A stretch of 64,000 nucleotides of DNA from Kitagawia praeruptora (GCA_037693485.1 CM075344.1:24140501-24204500), one strand, 5' to 3'. Shown: positions 1 to 11,742, numbered from the stretch's first letter. Notes: generated from the letters alone by a model not told the origin. Numbers and translations: made by a program.

Positions 1-506
1 AGGGTCTGGATTCAAATTAAAATTTTAATACTTTGCTCAAATTCTACTCGAATTCGATAATGAATGTTTGTAATTGATTCAATTCGAATTTAGTATCGAA
101 CTACTCGCTTTTGTATATTTAAATTCGAATTCATCCACAATAATTTTAAAAAATTAAGAATGTTCGAATAATTATTTACAAAAAAACTTAAATGTGCTCA
201 TTTGTAGAATTTTATTCAATATATATTTTACGTATAATATAAATTGAATACATAACTTATAAATTTGAATCGAATACCTATAAATTCGCGTACTTTGAAT
301 TTATTCGACCCACTTTACATAAATACGACTGAATATTAAAGTGGTGAGATTCGATTCGATATCCATTCGTATTATAAAATAGAATTCAAACTCACTCGTA
401 TTTTGTACGAATACGAATTATATTCATTTTTAACGAATCAAATTCGAACTCGAACTCGGATTACTCGGATTCGAACCCGGATTAGTCGGATTCGTTTTCA
501 ACCCTA
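1..506. mobile_element. hAT-like MITE, left end at or just outside the window
   Basis: The segment is AT-rich and full of short TTCGAATTC-type repeats that turn into ACTCGGATTCGAAC near the right end. The first bases (AGGGTCTGGATTCAAAT) resemble the reverse complement of the right end (TAGGGTTGAAAACGAAT), as expected for terminal inverted repeats with one base cut off by the window edge. Three complete elements of similar design occur at 39.6, 41.1 and 49.1 kb with 8-bp duplications. The left duplication cannot be seen, so the hAT assignment is by analogy. Confidence 0.5.
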
Positions 507-1003
507 ACCGTAAACAATGACACATGCATGGATTGCATGTTATATTTTATATAGTTTATAGTATATAGATACGTGTATATCGTTGAGAATTTAGATGTTT
601 GCTTTATGACCAATTGTTGTATTGTAACATAATCAAGACTTATGTTTTCAAGGTTGAATAGAGTGAGAAGTTGATTACGATAAAACTATGCTCGTTTGGA
701 TATTGTATCAAAACCCAACATTTATGCGTTTGGATATTGTATCAAAATCCAACATTTATGTTTGGTGATTGTAAAAAACTAATGCCTACAACAAATTATA
801 AAAATTACAAATAAGTAGGAGTAAATAGTTAAAATCTAATGTACCTTGCTTCTCCCATTGTAGTATATATATGCTTCTTCTTTGTGCTCCTTGTATATAC
901 TAAGTTGTGAAGGCTAGTTTATATAGAGATATTTGATGCGGTCAAGTACAGAGTACACTAGATGTAGTTGTAGTGTGTTTGTAATAAATCCATAACTACC
1001 CTT

Positions 1004-1172
1004 GTCTTGGGTGTTGGAATCGTGACTTAGGAGTTTATCATCTTAAATTCATGGGTTCGATCCTACAAATAAGTGGATTGTCATATTCGATAGATATGAA
1101 TGTACTAGCAATTCTTCGGATTAATCAAAGTGCGCAAAAACTATCCCGGACACCGGATTTTCATAGAATAAA
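1004..1172 (+). mobile_element. tRNA-derived SINE
   Basis: A Pol III B-box-like GGTTCGATCC lies about 40 bases after a weak A-box region (GTGACTTAGGAGTTTATC). It is followed by a body ending GTGCGCAAAAACTATCCCGGACACC and an A-rich tail (ATAAAAAAATAAAT). The body resembles the common plant SINE module with GCGCAAG..CCCGGACACC. It is too degenerate for a tRNA gene. It is absent from the paralogous promoter copy near 44.88 kb, where flanking sequence runs through, so it is a secondary insertion. Both ends are approximate. Confidence 0.55.
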
Positions 1173-1589
1173 AAAATAAATCCATAACATCGCTTTCAAG
1201 CAGCGCCTCCTTGATTAAATTTGTTGTCACCTTTCTTTTCACATTATTTAGAGTCTGAGGAGTCAAATTAAGAGTGCTGCCATGCAAGTATGTCAAGATA
1301 AACACTAACTATTAATACATGAAACAAAAACTAACTAATGAAGCTTTAATTAGCATCGTCGATGAAATCGTTTTCCTTTTTCGTTCTAGCTCGTTCTAGG
1401 AAGTGCTTTGGTTAAAAAGTTAACCAGGGGTCCAGGACCATCAAAGATCTCTTTATCTTGCGATATGACACTCGCTCCCATTATATTTGAAAGATCGATG
1501 GTTCAATCAGGTTCATGTGGTGACTGGTGAGTGCATATTACATAAAGTGATATAGGACGCTTTCATTTCTTACTTATACTAACTCATAA

Positions 1590-2207
1590 TTAGTTTTTGA
1601 CCCAACCGAAACACAGTTTCGATTCGAACTCAATCCGAAAAAATACGAATTAGCATAAATAAATATTCAACCTGAAACTATCAGGTATAATCAGACACGA
1701 ACCCGAAACCCAAAACCCGAAAATGATCCGAAAATAATGAACCCTCTTTTTGTAACCCTACTTTTGAAATACTTTATATTTAGAATAACTAAATTTAAGT
1801 ACAATAAAGTAACTTTCACGTGCAATGATAGTGACTCGATAGTTAATTTATTATATTTATTAGTAATAACATTATTTTTTATATGGCATGCCCTTTTTTA
1901 CACCTCATAAAGTGGGAACAATACATATTATACATTTGAATAGTAACTTTTACGTGCAATGAAAGAAAAATAAATTGTTTTTTTCTTAAAATTTATGCAA
2001 AAACAATCATTCCCTATAAAACGGGACAGGGGGAGTATATTTTTAATCACTCTAAAAAAGAGTTGAGGTGGTGAAAACCGAAATGACCCGAACCCCGACA
2101 CGAATTTGGTAGGTACGGATTAGGGTTAGAAAAAAATCAACCCGAAATAACCAGGTACAATCTGACCTGACACGAACCCGACCCAGAACACGAAATTGCC
2201 ATCGCTA
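1590..2207. mobile_element. hAT-like element in the third BAHD promoter copy
   Basis: The segment is rich in ACCCGAAC/CCGAAA motifs at both ends with an AT-rich middle. It is bounded by ACTCATAA on each side (1582-1589 and 2207-2214), fitting an 8-bp hAT target duplication. The right end reads, on the minus strand, TAGCGATGGCAATTTCG, a usual terminus of such MITEs; the left end (TAGTTTTTGACCC) matches it poorly. The insertion splits a sequence whose uninterrupted relatives are at 45.25 and 62.27 kb. Confidence 0.5.
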
Positions 2208-2860
2208 CTCATAACCCGTAGCACGGGCATTGATTAAATACAAACCGAGATTAAAATATTAGTATTAATGAATTATCGAGAATAAATATAATTAATAATC
2301 ATTATTAAAATATGTACTAGTAGAGTATTTAATGATAAATTTTTTTAAAAATAAATACTAGTTAATTATGTATTTATAGGAATCGAATCCGAGATGAAGC
2401 TAAGAAAGTTAAAGTAAATAATTTTTGTATTATGTAGTTGTAAGGAATCAAACTCGAGTTTAATGATAAATAAATTTGGTACTTTGCTACTATTACACAC
2501 AATTAAAACATGGTTTTCAAGATTAATAAATAAAAGAGTATAGATTTCGAAGTAGAAGTAGGATAAAATTACTTAAGTTTTTCTTTTTATAGTATGCTAA
2601 AAATGAAAAATTATATTTCAATTCTGAAAATCTGGAAATAGATCGAACAGAATATAACATGTATATATAGGTCTGCTTTAATAATGGAAAAGGACACTGT
2701 TGATAGGCATTCGTAATCTGACTTATCTAGAAATTTTACTTGCATCTGTTTTTGCATGTACATGCAAAAATTAAAACAGACACATGCTGCAAAGTCGCTG
2801 CACAACTGCTTAGATTCCATCTAGAAGTTGGCCAGTTAGGCTAGGCTTTTAAAACTACTA

Positions 2861-3159
2861 CTCCCTCTGATGAATTGTTTACACTTTCTTTTTTGGGACA
2901 TCCCAACCAATTCTTTACGTTTCCTAAAATAGTAAGTTTTAACACTATTACACCCACTACTTCACTTATTTTAACAATACTTTACATTATTACATCCACT
3001 ACTTCACTTATTTTAACAATAAAATTACTATTAGACCCACTACTTCATTTATTTTAACAATAAAATCACTATTACACCCACTACTTCATTTATTTTAATC
3101 TTAGTTCTTGGTCTCCGTGTTAAAAGCAAATGATAACAAATGGTTGGGACGGAGGGACT
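2861..3159. mobile_element. Stowaway-type MITE with internal ~43-bp repeats
   Basis: The left end CTCCCTCTGATGAATTGTTTAC and the right end (minus strand GTCCCTCCGTCCCAACCATT) are recognisable Stowaway (Tc1/mariner) termini, with TA on both sides (2859-2860 and 3160-3161). Inside are four imperfect copies of a roughly 43-base unit built on CACCCACTACTTCA..TATTTTAACAATA. The 12.4-kb copia element inserted immediately next to its right end, sharing the bases CTACC. Confidence 0.75.
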
Positions 3160-3163
3160 ACCT

Positions 3164-5131
3164 GTTAGGTCCGATAAGATTGTAGAAGGGGGGGTTGAAT
3201 ACAATCTATACCAATTTATCGAAATTTGTCCTTTAAATAAAATTTAGTTTAGACAAATTTGAGCGGAATAAATTGAAACAATTTTCAAGTTGAATATAAC
3301 AATATATTAACTTGATGGGTGTTACAATTTCAGTACAGATTAATTATCAAGATGATAAAAACTAATTAGAAAATTCGACATGAACTTTTCTAATTTAGTT
3401 AATAAAAATCAAGATAAGAACTAGGAAACTTAATTCGCTAGTAGTACAAGAATCACAAATAAACAAGTTCCACCGGATAAAATATTACAAAGGAGATGAA
3501 CTTGATTTTACAGAATTTAATTTGATCTGTGCGTTCTTGTTTTTGTTGAGAGAGAAGAGGCAGTGGTTTTGATGAATGTAATGTTCGTGTGTATGTCCTG
3601 TGTTGTGTTGTTTCACTTTGATGCCTTTGGTTTATATAACAAAACAAAGCTCCTGACTTTGTTTTATGCTTGTTTAGACTATCCAGAGACTATCAAATGA
3701 CTTGCAGACTATCGGTGTGACTATCAGCTCTCTTGTAGACTACCGGTGTGACTATCTGACCTCTTGCAGACTACCGGTGTGACTATCTGGCTTGGCAGAC
3801 TACCCAACTCTTTCTCCAGACTATCAGAATGACTATCCTGATAGTCTTTAATACATGATTTTTCTGACAGACTATCATGCAGACTTTCTGGTAGACTATT
3901 TCCTTAGCAGACTATCAACCTGTGCAGACTATGCTTTGCAGACTATCTCACAGACTATCAGAGATAGACTTTTAACAATAAAACCATAGTCTAAAAACAT
4001 TTCTGATAGTCTTTAGCAATTTATATTAATTCTAAATTAATTAATTCAATAATTAACTTAATAAATAAATTAATTCTTGAAGAATTAATTTGTTAATTAA
4101 GTTAACTAAATAATTTAAATTAATTAATAAAGAATTAATATAATTTTTTTTCTTAGTCATGCAGACTATCTTCTTTCCAGACTATTGAATTTAGTATGAA
4201 AAACCTGGCCACTTTTGAATTCATTGTCTTCTTTTGTAAGTCAGCTTCAATTTCTTTGATTAACTTAACCAAACAATTCACTTGTTTAATTAATCAGCCG
4301 CCTGACCACCTTTTAATAGAAGCTCTGTTGAAATGTTTTTAACCCGCACAGCTTATAATCTTTAATGAATAAATAATTATTTTAATTCAGAAATTATAAA
4401 AATAAATATCTAATATTATTAGATATTTATAAATATAATTTTCCAAATAAATAAAATATTTATTAATATAAATAAATCCTTACGCTCTAAGCTGCGGTCT
4501 CTTGAGGGTCTGGAACCGGACTCCTTTTGCTTAACAAAAATTATATCAATTCCAACCGGGGTTCCAGCTTTAAGAATATATCACTTTCCATATTCTTGTG
4601 ATAATTCTATTTCCTCGTAGCCAGTCCACTTGATAATAAAATCCTTGTGATTAAATAATTTAGCATTCATGTTGCTTGCACAATGATTTTCTCTCATACC
4701 AGTCTTGATATCTTGAACCACTGAAGTTAATGATGAACAACCACTGTTAAATGTTGACACTCGATGTACTGTCTGGTTCATGAGTGACTAACCGCAATGA
4801 CTGTTCTTCATATATTGACTTTAAAATCTGGTTCCTTTTCTTTTCTTCTCTCTCTCTTTAATTCTCTGTACTGTCTCTGTCACCTTGAAATCTCTATCAC
4901 TTTAAACGAATCCACTTCTTAACAAATACTCCACTGAGGCTTGATCAGATGACTGAGCTTCTTTCAATGTAGTAAAATCTCATGTCTGTAGATTGACCTT
5001 GATCTTTTTCTTCTGACAGATAATACAATCTGAGATTCCTTGTGACAGTCTATATACTATTTACTACTACAATCTTGTTCAAGTTGAGTTGTATCCTCGG
5101 AATACAAATAGGCTTCATCATATGCCTTTCA
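3164..5131 (-). repeat. 3' LTR of the Sirevirus-like element
   Basis: 1,968-bp direct repeat, TG..CA on the minus strand, starting directly after the polypurine run (AATAGGGGGAGAT) at 5132-5144. It matches 13564-15532 almost base for base. Differences noticed: one missing T near 3180, T versus C and A versus G near 4146-4156, and T versus C near 4666. Short open frames in it on both strands are chance. Confidence 0.95.
3676..4010. repeat. Degenerate AGACTATC motif array in the LTR
   Basis: Roughly twenty copies of AGACTATC/AGACTACC, often preceded by GC and alternating with GTGTGACTATC, are packed into about 330 bases. The identical block lies in the other LTR at 14077-14411. Several units contain ACCGGTGTGACTATC. 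Repeated short palindromic motifs with ACCGG cores in LTRs have been described for Sireviruses, and this may be that feature. Spacing is irregular, so it is not a CRISPR-like array. Confidence 0.8.
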
Positions 5132-5144
5132 ATCTCCCCCTATT
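5132..5144 (-). other. Polypurine tract of the Sirevirus-like element, with extra copies upstream
   Basis: The minus strand reads AATAGGGGGAGAT directly before the 3' LTR, the position where plus-strand priming occurs. Similar AGGGGGAG runs recur on the same strand near 5665, 5740, 5770 and 5815. Multiple polypurine tracts upstream of the 3' LTR are a reported Sirevirus feature. Confidence 0.8.
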
Positions 5145-7804
5145 TGTTTGTTAGACGATAACAAGCAAATACCTAGAGGATAACTCAACTAACTCACTTA
5201 AACAAGAAAAAGAGTAAGCATTTAAGAGCTTAGCAAATAGTACATTAAAAAATTTCTCTGGTTTGAATTTAACAATTCCAGAATCCTTAGTTGATGAAAT
5301 GATAGATGATTGTTCCTTTAGCACTGAACTGATCTTCAACAGATAACTCATCTTCATTTCTGATTCTTCATATCTCTGCCTGATAATCCTTCACATCTTA
5401 CATTGGTGATTATTAGCAGTTCTTGATTTACAATCACTTCCCTTTTCTGACACAGCTTTTCTCACTAAAGACAAACAACTGTTCCTAATAAATAGACAAT
5501 GGTGAATCAATACCATTTCTATAACTTCTAGGAAATCTACTACTCCTCCAGTTAGCCTTTATACATAGTACATTGAAAGACTAATAGAATAGTATTGTGA
5601 TGTAATCTTCTCCTTATATCTCCCCTTTCTTCTCAACTGAATCTCCCCTTACTTTTCCATCTAAGGCTCCCCCTTAGTAGCTTTTCTTCCAAAGCATTTC
5701 TTCCAAGCATTTCTTCCAAAGCACAGTCTGTAAATGCTCCCCTTTCTAACTTACTCAGTCTGTAAATGCTCCCCCTTTCTAACTTACTCTCCTTTTTCTT
5801 GTACCCCTTTACTTCTCCCCCTTAGTTGAGGAATCCTCCAATCAACTAGTTGACAAAGTAGTTGTACCAATTATAGAGTTCTTTGTTAGAAAGGAAGTTT
5901 CATTTTCTTCCTCACTGTGAGTGTGTGATAGTGTTTAGTGTACCTCACAAGTGTTTCACTCTTCTCTCCACTCAATTGTGTTGAGTGTCTCACTTCTCTC
6001 TGTGTTTACACTCTTGCTCACTAGTGTATCACTCATATCACTCATAGCTCCAACATCCTTTAGTGTACCTGCAAGGAAAAATCACCCTAGCCCCTTCAAG
6101 AGAGGTCAGTGGTGGTGCAATGGGAGTTCGCAAATCCCAAATCCTCGTTAGACTCGTCAGACGAATCTGAGTCATAATCTACAAGTTGCTAATTTCCCTT
6201 TTAAAGGTTCCAGATTTGAATTCTGGGAAGGTAAACAATGATCTAGAAATTTAGCATTGAGATCAAGATTTCCTTCTAATGTCTGTGAAGACATTTGGTT
6301 CATTAAAGAAATATCTTTAACTTATAATTCTAACCGTCAAATGGTTGGATTATAGGTTTCCGTCAATTCATCCTTAATGTGTGCAATCTCACTTTGTGCA
6401 TATGAAATATTTTGGATAGTGTATAAGGTAGTGACTCTCCAACTGAATATCCCACACATCCTTATTTGCTGCATCATGTGCAGTTACTCCCTGGTGATCT
6501 TTAGTCTGATAGGTTACTTCCTTTTAGGGTGTAAGATAGAATGTGTTTGAGTTTGACTGTAGTCTGGGATAAAAATTGTTGGGTTTACAACCTCAAGACT
6601 AATCATGTGAGAAAACAAAACTCCATTTAGATGAACCTGCATCACAGAATATGAGCAATAGAGATAGAATGATATACAGTTGTGATTTCAAAAGATTTAC
6701 AATGTAAGAAATCACATCTGTAGAAAGAAATTTTGAGTTATGGGAAAGATTTAGATCTTGAGCCGGTTTTACTAAACAAAAACATAAACAGAAATTCAAT
6801 TAATTATATTAATCGAATTAATGTAAGTTAATGTTTAAACCAATACAAACAAAACTATATTATCATGTTCTAGATCCTGTATGTTAGATACCAACAATGT
6901 TCCTTAATAAGAAATTCTGTTAATAACAACAACACAACAAAGATTAGAAATTAAAACAGCATGATATGTGTGTGTTAAACAGAAGAAGTACAAAAGAACC
7001 AAGTACAGGGACATGTTTGTAAGTTTTGAAAGTATAGTGACTAAACTTAAAAACTATACAAACTATTTATATACACATGACAAATAATATACAAAAAAAA
7101 TAAAAAATAAAATAATATACATAATAATTAGATAAAATAAAAACTAAAAAGAAAAGAAAAATACGTTTATTTTTTTATTAATTAATTTTTTTATTTTTTT
7201 TAATTTTATTTACTATATAAAAAAATAAATGTATTAATAATATTTACAGAATATTAGAAATAAAAGAAAATAATTTATAAAAATATTTACAACAATATAA
7301 CTACTTAAAAAATGGCTAAATAGAAAATAAGAAAATACTAAAAATACCATAGGTTATCCTTTTTACGAAATCAAACATTAATAACAAAAGGACAAACACT
7401 ACAAACCAATTAATAAACTATTAACTATTTACATAAATATTTGTAGTAAATTAATAAATCTATATATTTTCTTAATAAAGTAACTTTCTTATAGAAAATT
7501 ATTTAAGGAGAAAATATGACTTATTAAATCAACACAAATATTCAAAAGTAATTTTCAACAAAAATAGATTTCTCACTAATTTCAACTTGTAAAATTTGAG
7601 AAAAATATTTTTAGAGAAAATTAAAATATTCTAAAATTAAAAGAAGTAAGTAGGAATATATTAAGAAGATAATGACAATGATTTAAGAATTAACAAGCAA
7701 GAATATAAGTTGATAAAATAATTATACAAGTGATTTTAATAACAAATATTAACAAAGTAATCACTTATAAATTATTAAAGAGCAAACCTCAGATATTAAC
7801 TAGT

Positions 7805-10800
7805 TTAATTACTAGGACTATTTAACATACCCAATTCACCAACAATTCTGGTGAATGTGGATTCGTCAAGAGACTTAGTAAAAATATCTGCTGTTTGTTC
7901 TTCCGTGGGTACAAAATGTAACTCCACGGTACCATTCATGACATGCTCTCTAATGAAATGATACCTGATATCAATGTGCTTTGTCCTCGTATGCTGCACA
8001 GGATTGTTGGAGATTGCTATGGCACTTGTATTGTCACACAAGATAGGAATTTTGTCAAGTACAAAGCCATAGTCCCTTAGCTGATTCCTAGTCCACAAAA
8101 TCTGTGCACAACAGCTTCCAGCAGCTATGTATTCAGCTTCAGCTGTTGAGTTGGAAACTGTTTGCTGTTTCTTGCTGTACCAGGAAACCAACCTGCCACC
8201 TAGGAATTGACAACTCCCAGAGGTGCTTTTCCTATCTACAACACTTCCTGCATAATCTGAATCTGTATATCCAACAAGATTAAAACCATAATCTTTAGGG
8301 TACCAGATGCCTAAGTTAGGCGTACCCTTAAGATATCTCAAGATTCGTTTAACAGCAATGAGATGAACATCTCTAGGATCCGATTGGAACCTTGCACACA
8401 AGCACGTAGCATACATAATATCTGGTCTACTTGCAGTAAGATAAAGTAATGAGCCTATCATACCTCTATAGCTTGTGATATCTACCTTAGCAGAATTTTC
8501 ACATGCTCCAAATTTAACAGCTGTAGATGATGGTGTTCTTGCTGAAGATGAGTCCTCCATTTGATATTTCTTGAGGAGCTCTCTGACATACTTGGATTGA
8601 CAGATAAATATCCCATCTGTCCTTTGACTTACTTGCAATCCAAGAAAGAACTTCAGCTCACCCATCATGCTCATTTCAAACTCACCCTGCATTAACTTAG
8701 CAAATTTCTTGCAAAGAAGATCATTAGTAGACCCGAATATTATATCGTCCACATAGATTTGAACTAATATTGTATCATTTTTATGTTTCTTTGTGAAGAG
8801 AGTTTTGTCTATGACACCTCTAACAAAACCATTTTCAAGTAAAAATTCAAAGAGAGTGTCATACCATTTTCTTGGCGCTTGCTTAAGACCATAGATAGCC
8901 TTGAAGAGAAAGTAGACATAGTCCAAGAATTTTGGATCTTCAAAGCCAGGGGGCTGTTCTACATATACCTCTTCATCTAGCTTACCATTCAGAAAGGCAC
9001 TCTTGACATCCATTTGATAAACCTTAAAGTTTGAGAATGCTGCGAATGCCAAGAATATTCTGATAGCCTCAAGTCTTGCCACTGGAGCGTAGGTTTCATC
9101 ATAATCTATTCTTTCAGCTTGTGAATAACCCTTTGCTACCAGTCTTGCTTTATTTCTCGTCACTATGCCATCTTCATCTAGCTTGTTTCTGAATACCCAC
9201 CTTGTGTCAACCACTTTCCTGTCTTTGGGTCTGGGTACCAGCTTCCATACTTCTTGTTGTTTGAATTGATTGAGTTCATCTTGCATAGCAATCACCCAAT
9301 CAGGATCAGAAAGAGCTTCCTCAGTTTTCTTAGGTTCCATTTCAGATAGAAACCCTGAATAGTTACATTGATTTTGAGTAGCACTTCTAGTTTTGACACC
9401 AACATCTGGATCACCAATAATCAGCTCAAAAGGATGAGCTCTATTCCAAACAGTCTGTCTGGGAAGATTAGATCTTGATGATTCGCCTTGTTCTTCATTG
9501 TGATGTTGTGTATGACTAGTTGATCCTTCATTATCTCCCCCTGAGTTGTTGCCAGGTTGACTAGATGATTGTTCAGGAGTGTCAGGTGTATCTCCAGTAT
9601 TATCATTGTTTTCACCACCATTACCCTGATCATCATCATCATCATCATTATCATTGTTGTCATTAGCATCAGCAAAAACATCAGGTGGATTATCATCATC
9701 TGAATCTGGATCTGTCATGTCATCGAAAGATAGCTTTTCAGATGGATCCTTAGTTTGGATACTAGGGAGTTTAGTGTCATCAAATGTTACATTGACACTT
9801 TCCATCATCTTCTGTTCATCAATCACATACACCCTGTATGCCCTCATTGAATAACCAATAAAAATTGCTTCAAATGCTTTTGTATCGAATTTACCACCTT
9901 GATCATCACCTTCTTCAAGCACAAAGCATTTTGCCCCAAATACATGAAAGTATTTGAGTGATGGTTTCTTATCAGCCATAATTTCATAGGGTGTCTTCAT
10001 ATGGTCTTTATTGATTAGAGTTCGATTCTGGGTATAGCAAGCAATGTTGACAGCTTCAGCCCAAAAGTACAATGGAAGCCTTGATTCACTTAACATAGTA
10101 CGTGCAGCTTCAATCAAGGTTCTATTCTTTCTTTCCACTACCCCATTTTGCTGAGGAGTTCTTGGAGCTGAGTATTGTCTAGTTATACCCTTCTCAGTGC
10201 AGAAGTCATTTAGAACTGCATTCTTGAATTCAGTTCCATTGTCTGATCTTATAGCTCTCACTGGATACGTAGAATCTCGCTCAATTAATTTGATGTGATC
10301 AATCACCAGTTGTGGAGTCTCATCTTTAGAATTCAAAAATAGGACCCATGTGTATTTTGAAAAATCATCAACGATCACTAGAGCATATCTCTTCCTTGAC
10401 ATGGACATCACATTAACTGGACCAAACAAATCCATATGAAGTAATTGTAATGGTTCAGTTATTGAAGATGTGTCAGTGCTCCTGTGACTTGCCCTTTTTA
10501 GCTTGCCTTTTTGACATGCATCACACAGTCCTTCTTGAGTGAATTCCATTGAAGGCAAACCTCTCACCAATTCTCTTTTAACTAGAGAATTCATTGTTTT
10601 GAAATTAAGATGAGAAAGTTTCTTGTGCCATAGCCAACTCTCGTCATTAGATGCTTTAGTGTAGAAGCAAGTAATTTCTGCAGTGCTTCCTGAGTTCATA
10701 TTGGCTACGTACAGATTGCCTTTTCTAACTCCTGTTAGTTGTGGCTTTTCATGTCTCTTGTGTGAAATTAGACAATTCTTCTTGTTGAAATAAACTTCAT

Positions 10801-11092
10801 ATCCTTTGTCACAGAATTGACTAACACTAAGCAAATTGTGCTCAAGTCCTTTCACAAAAGAGACTTCATCAATGATAACATTTCCAGCTTCAAGTCTGCC
10901 ATATCCATCAGTTCTACCTTTGTTGTTATCTCCAAAGGTAACTACTGGGCCGGCCTTCTCCACCACATTTGTCAGCAGGGTTCTGTCACCAGTCATATGC
11001 CTTGAACATCCACTATCCAAGATCCAGGTCACTCGTTCAACCTGCTCAACACCCTGCAATGACAAATGGATTAAACCTTCTTCGGAACCCAA
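7805..11092 (-). CDS. pol: Copia polyprotein: protease, integrase, reverse transcriptase, RNase H
   Basis: Continuous 1,095-codon frame encoding the enzymes for copying and inserting the element. Protease active site WILDSGCSRHMTGD at residues 23-36. Integrase zinc region with His156, His161, Cys190 and Cys193; catalytic triad Asp221, Asp284, Glu320 with 35 residues between the last two. Acidic linker at about 455-505. Reverse transcriptase with QMDVKSAFLNG near 693-703, YGLKQAPR near 734, and YVDD at 780-783. RNase H with TDSDYAG, STAEAEY and a TKHIDIRYHFIREHV block near the C-terminus. The frame has no ATG before the protease (its first codon is TTG) and is one base out of register with the upstream frame at 11071-11742, so it is reached only by frameshifting or the break is a mutation. 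No internal stop, unlike old copies. Confidence 0.93.
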   Translation of the reverse strand: MGSEEGLIHLSLQGVEQVERVTWILDSGCSRHMTGDRTLLTNVVEKAGPVVTFGDNNKGRTDGYGRLEAGNVIIDEVSFVKGLEHNLLSVSQFCDKGYEVYFNKKNCLISHKRHEKPQLTGVRKGNLYVANMNSGSTAEITCFYTKASNDESWLWHKKLSHLNFKTMNSLVKRELVRGLPSMEFTQEGLCDACQKGKLKRASHRSTDTSSITEPLQLLHMDLFGPVNVMSMSRKRYALVIVDDFSKYTWVLFLNSKDETPQLVIDHIKLIERDSTYPVRAIRSDNGTEFKNAVLNDFCTEKGITRQYSAPRTPQQNGVVERKNRTLIEAARTMLSESRLPLYFWAEAVNIACYTQNRTLINKDHMKTPYEIMADKKPSLKYFHVFGAKCFVLEEGDDQGGKFDTKAFEAIFIGYSMRAYRVYVIDEQKMMESVNVTFDDTKLPSIQTKDPSEKLSFDDMTDPDSDDDNPPDVFADANDNNDNDDDDDDQGNGGENNDNTGDTPDTPEQSSSQPGNNSGGDNEGSTSHTQHHNEEQGESSRSNLPRQTVWNRAHPFELIIGDPDVGVKTRSATQNQCNYSGFLSEMEPKKTEEALSDPDWVIAMQDELNQFKQQEVWKLVPRPKDRKVVDTRWVFRNKLDEDGIVTRNKARLVAKGYSQAERIDYDETYAPVARLEAIRIFLAFAAFSNFKVYQMDVKSAFLNGKLDEEVYVEQPPGFEDPKFLDYVYFLFKAIYGLKQAPRKWYDTLFEFLLENGFVRGVIDKTLFTKKHKNDTILVQIYVDDIIFGSTNDLLCKKFAKLMQGEFEMSMMGELKFFLGLQVSQRTDGIFICQSKYVRELLKKYQMEDSSSARTPSSTAVKFGACENSAKVDITSYRGMIGSLLYLTASRPDIMYATCLCARFQSDPRDVHLIAVKRILRYLKGTPNLGIWYPKDYGFNLVGYTDSDYAGSVVDRKSTSGSCQFLGGRLVSWYSKKQQTVSNSTAEAEYIAAGSCCAQILWTRNQLRDYGFVLDKIPILCDNTSAIAISNNPVQHTRTKHIDIRYHFIREHVMNGTVELHFVPTEEQTADIFTKSLDESTFTRIVGELGMLNSPSN

Positions 11093-11742
11093 ATTTGATT
11101 GGGTCCAGAATACTTAAAGAATTGGCCTTTGTCAGGCAAAACAACATTTTTCACCTTAACACCAATTTTACCATTAGTCAACAAACATTTTACCCTATAA
11201 ACAGATTTGACAATCTTTTGTTTCATTTTGGGTATCCATGTTTGTTTACTAGCAATAACACTTGTTTCATTGACTGGACATTTGACCTTGTAGACAGCCT
11301 TAGTAAAACTTTGTTTAGGCTTAGGTACAAATGTCTCTCTCCTAACATGAGGAGGACTAGCAGTCTTTGATCTAACATTTTTATTTCTGTTCATGTGTTG
11401 TCGAGGAGCAGTCTTATTAGCACATGCATGATTACCATTAAAGTAAGCAGACATCACATTAAAAGCACAAGACATACAATTGACAACACCACATGCTTTA
11501 TGATTAGAATCAATGATAGGCATGGTATTCATGTTAGACATGTTATTATTTTGCTCCAACTTGTTATCACCTAACTCAATTTTAGATGAACTGGGAACAA
11601 ACTTCACTTGTTTCATAGAAACAACCTTATTAGATTTAACATTTTTGGTTGTAGGTGCCTTAACAGATTTTTCATTATCAATGACTATACCATTAGCACT
11701 GTCCTCATTTCTTATTTCTTCTTGAATCACAATAGAATACAT
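11071..11742 (-). pseudogene. Linker frame between gag and pol, shifted relative to both
   Basis: 223 codons, basic and Lys/Asn-rich, ending in a WVPKK sequence typical of the segment just before the protease of Sirevirus polyproteins. Its ATG lies inside the last codons of the gag frame at a run of five A residues (near 11745). It ends in TAA at 11071, while the protease frame already runs one base earlier from 11092. In intact relatives these parts form one polyprotein, so this is one exposed piece of a broken frame rather than a separate gene. A programmed shift at either junction is not excluded, but neither site shows a canonical slippery heptamer. Confidence 0.7.

Larger units (their letters stand above)
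507..2835 (-). promoter_or_regulatory. Third copy of the BAHD-gene 5' flank; coding part would lie left of the window
   Basis: This stretch repeats, with small changes, the region upstream of the BAHD gene at 42.9-44.2 kb. 833-950 matches 44731-44845, 1190-1300 matches 44890-45010, and 2510-2800 matches 45680-46000. It includes the GTTTATATAGAG block (917-928), a TATA box on the minus strand. The putative splice donor AAG|GTAC downstream of it (about 843) is also kept. By analogy, a 5'-UTR intron would run leftward to a coding region before position 1, with the hAT MITE at 1-506 inside that intron. Other repeats (SINE near 1.0-1.17 kb, hAT-like element 1.59-2.21 kb) interrupt this copy. The repeat match is seen; the gene to the left is inferred. 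Confidence 0.7.

Noticed and set aside
1030..1080. tRNA gene calls from B-box motifs (also 37960-38030, 49570-49640, 53211-53270)
   Set aside because: None can form a proper cloverleaf or acceptor stem, and each is followed by a SINE-type body or tail.
3690..4000. CRISPR-like look of the AGACTATC array
   Set aside because: Plant nuclear LTR, irregular spacing, degenerate short motif, no spacers of constant length.
9421..9699. Small minus-strand frame rich in Met/Ile within copia pol
   Set aside because: Out-of-frame reading of the acidic GAT/GAC repeat linker of the polyprotein.
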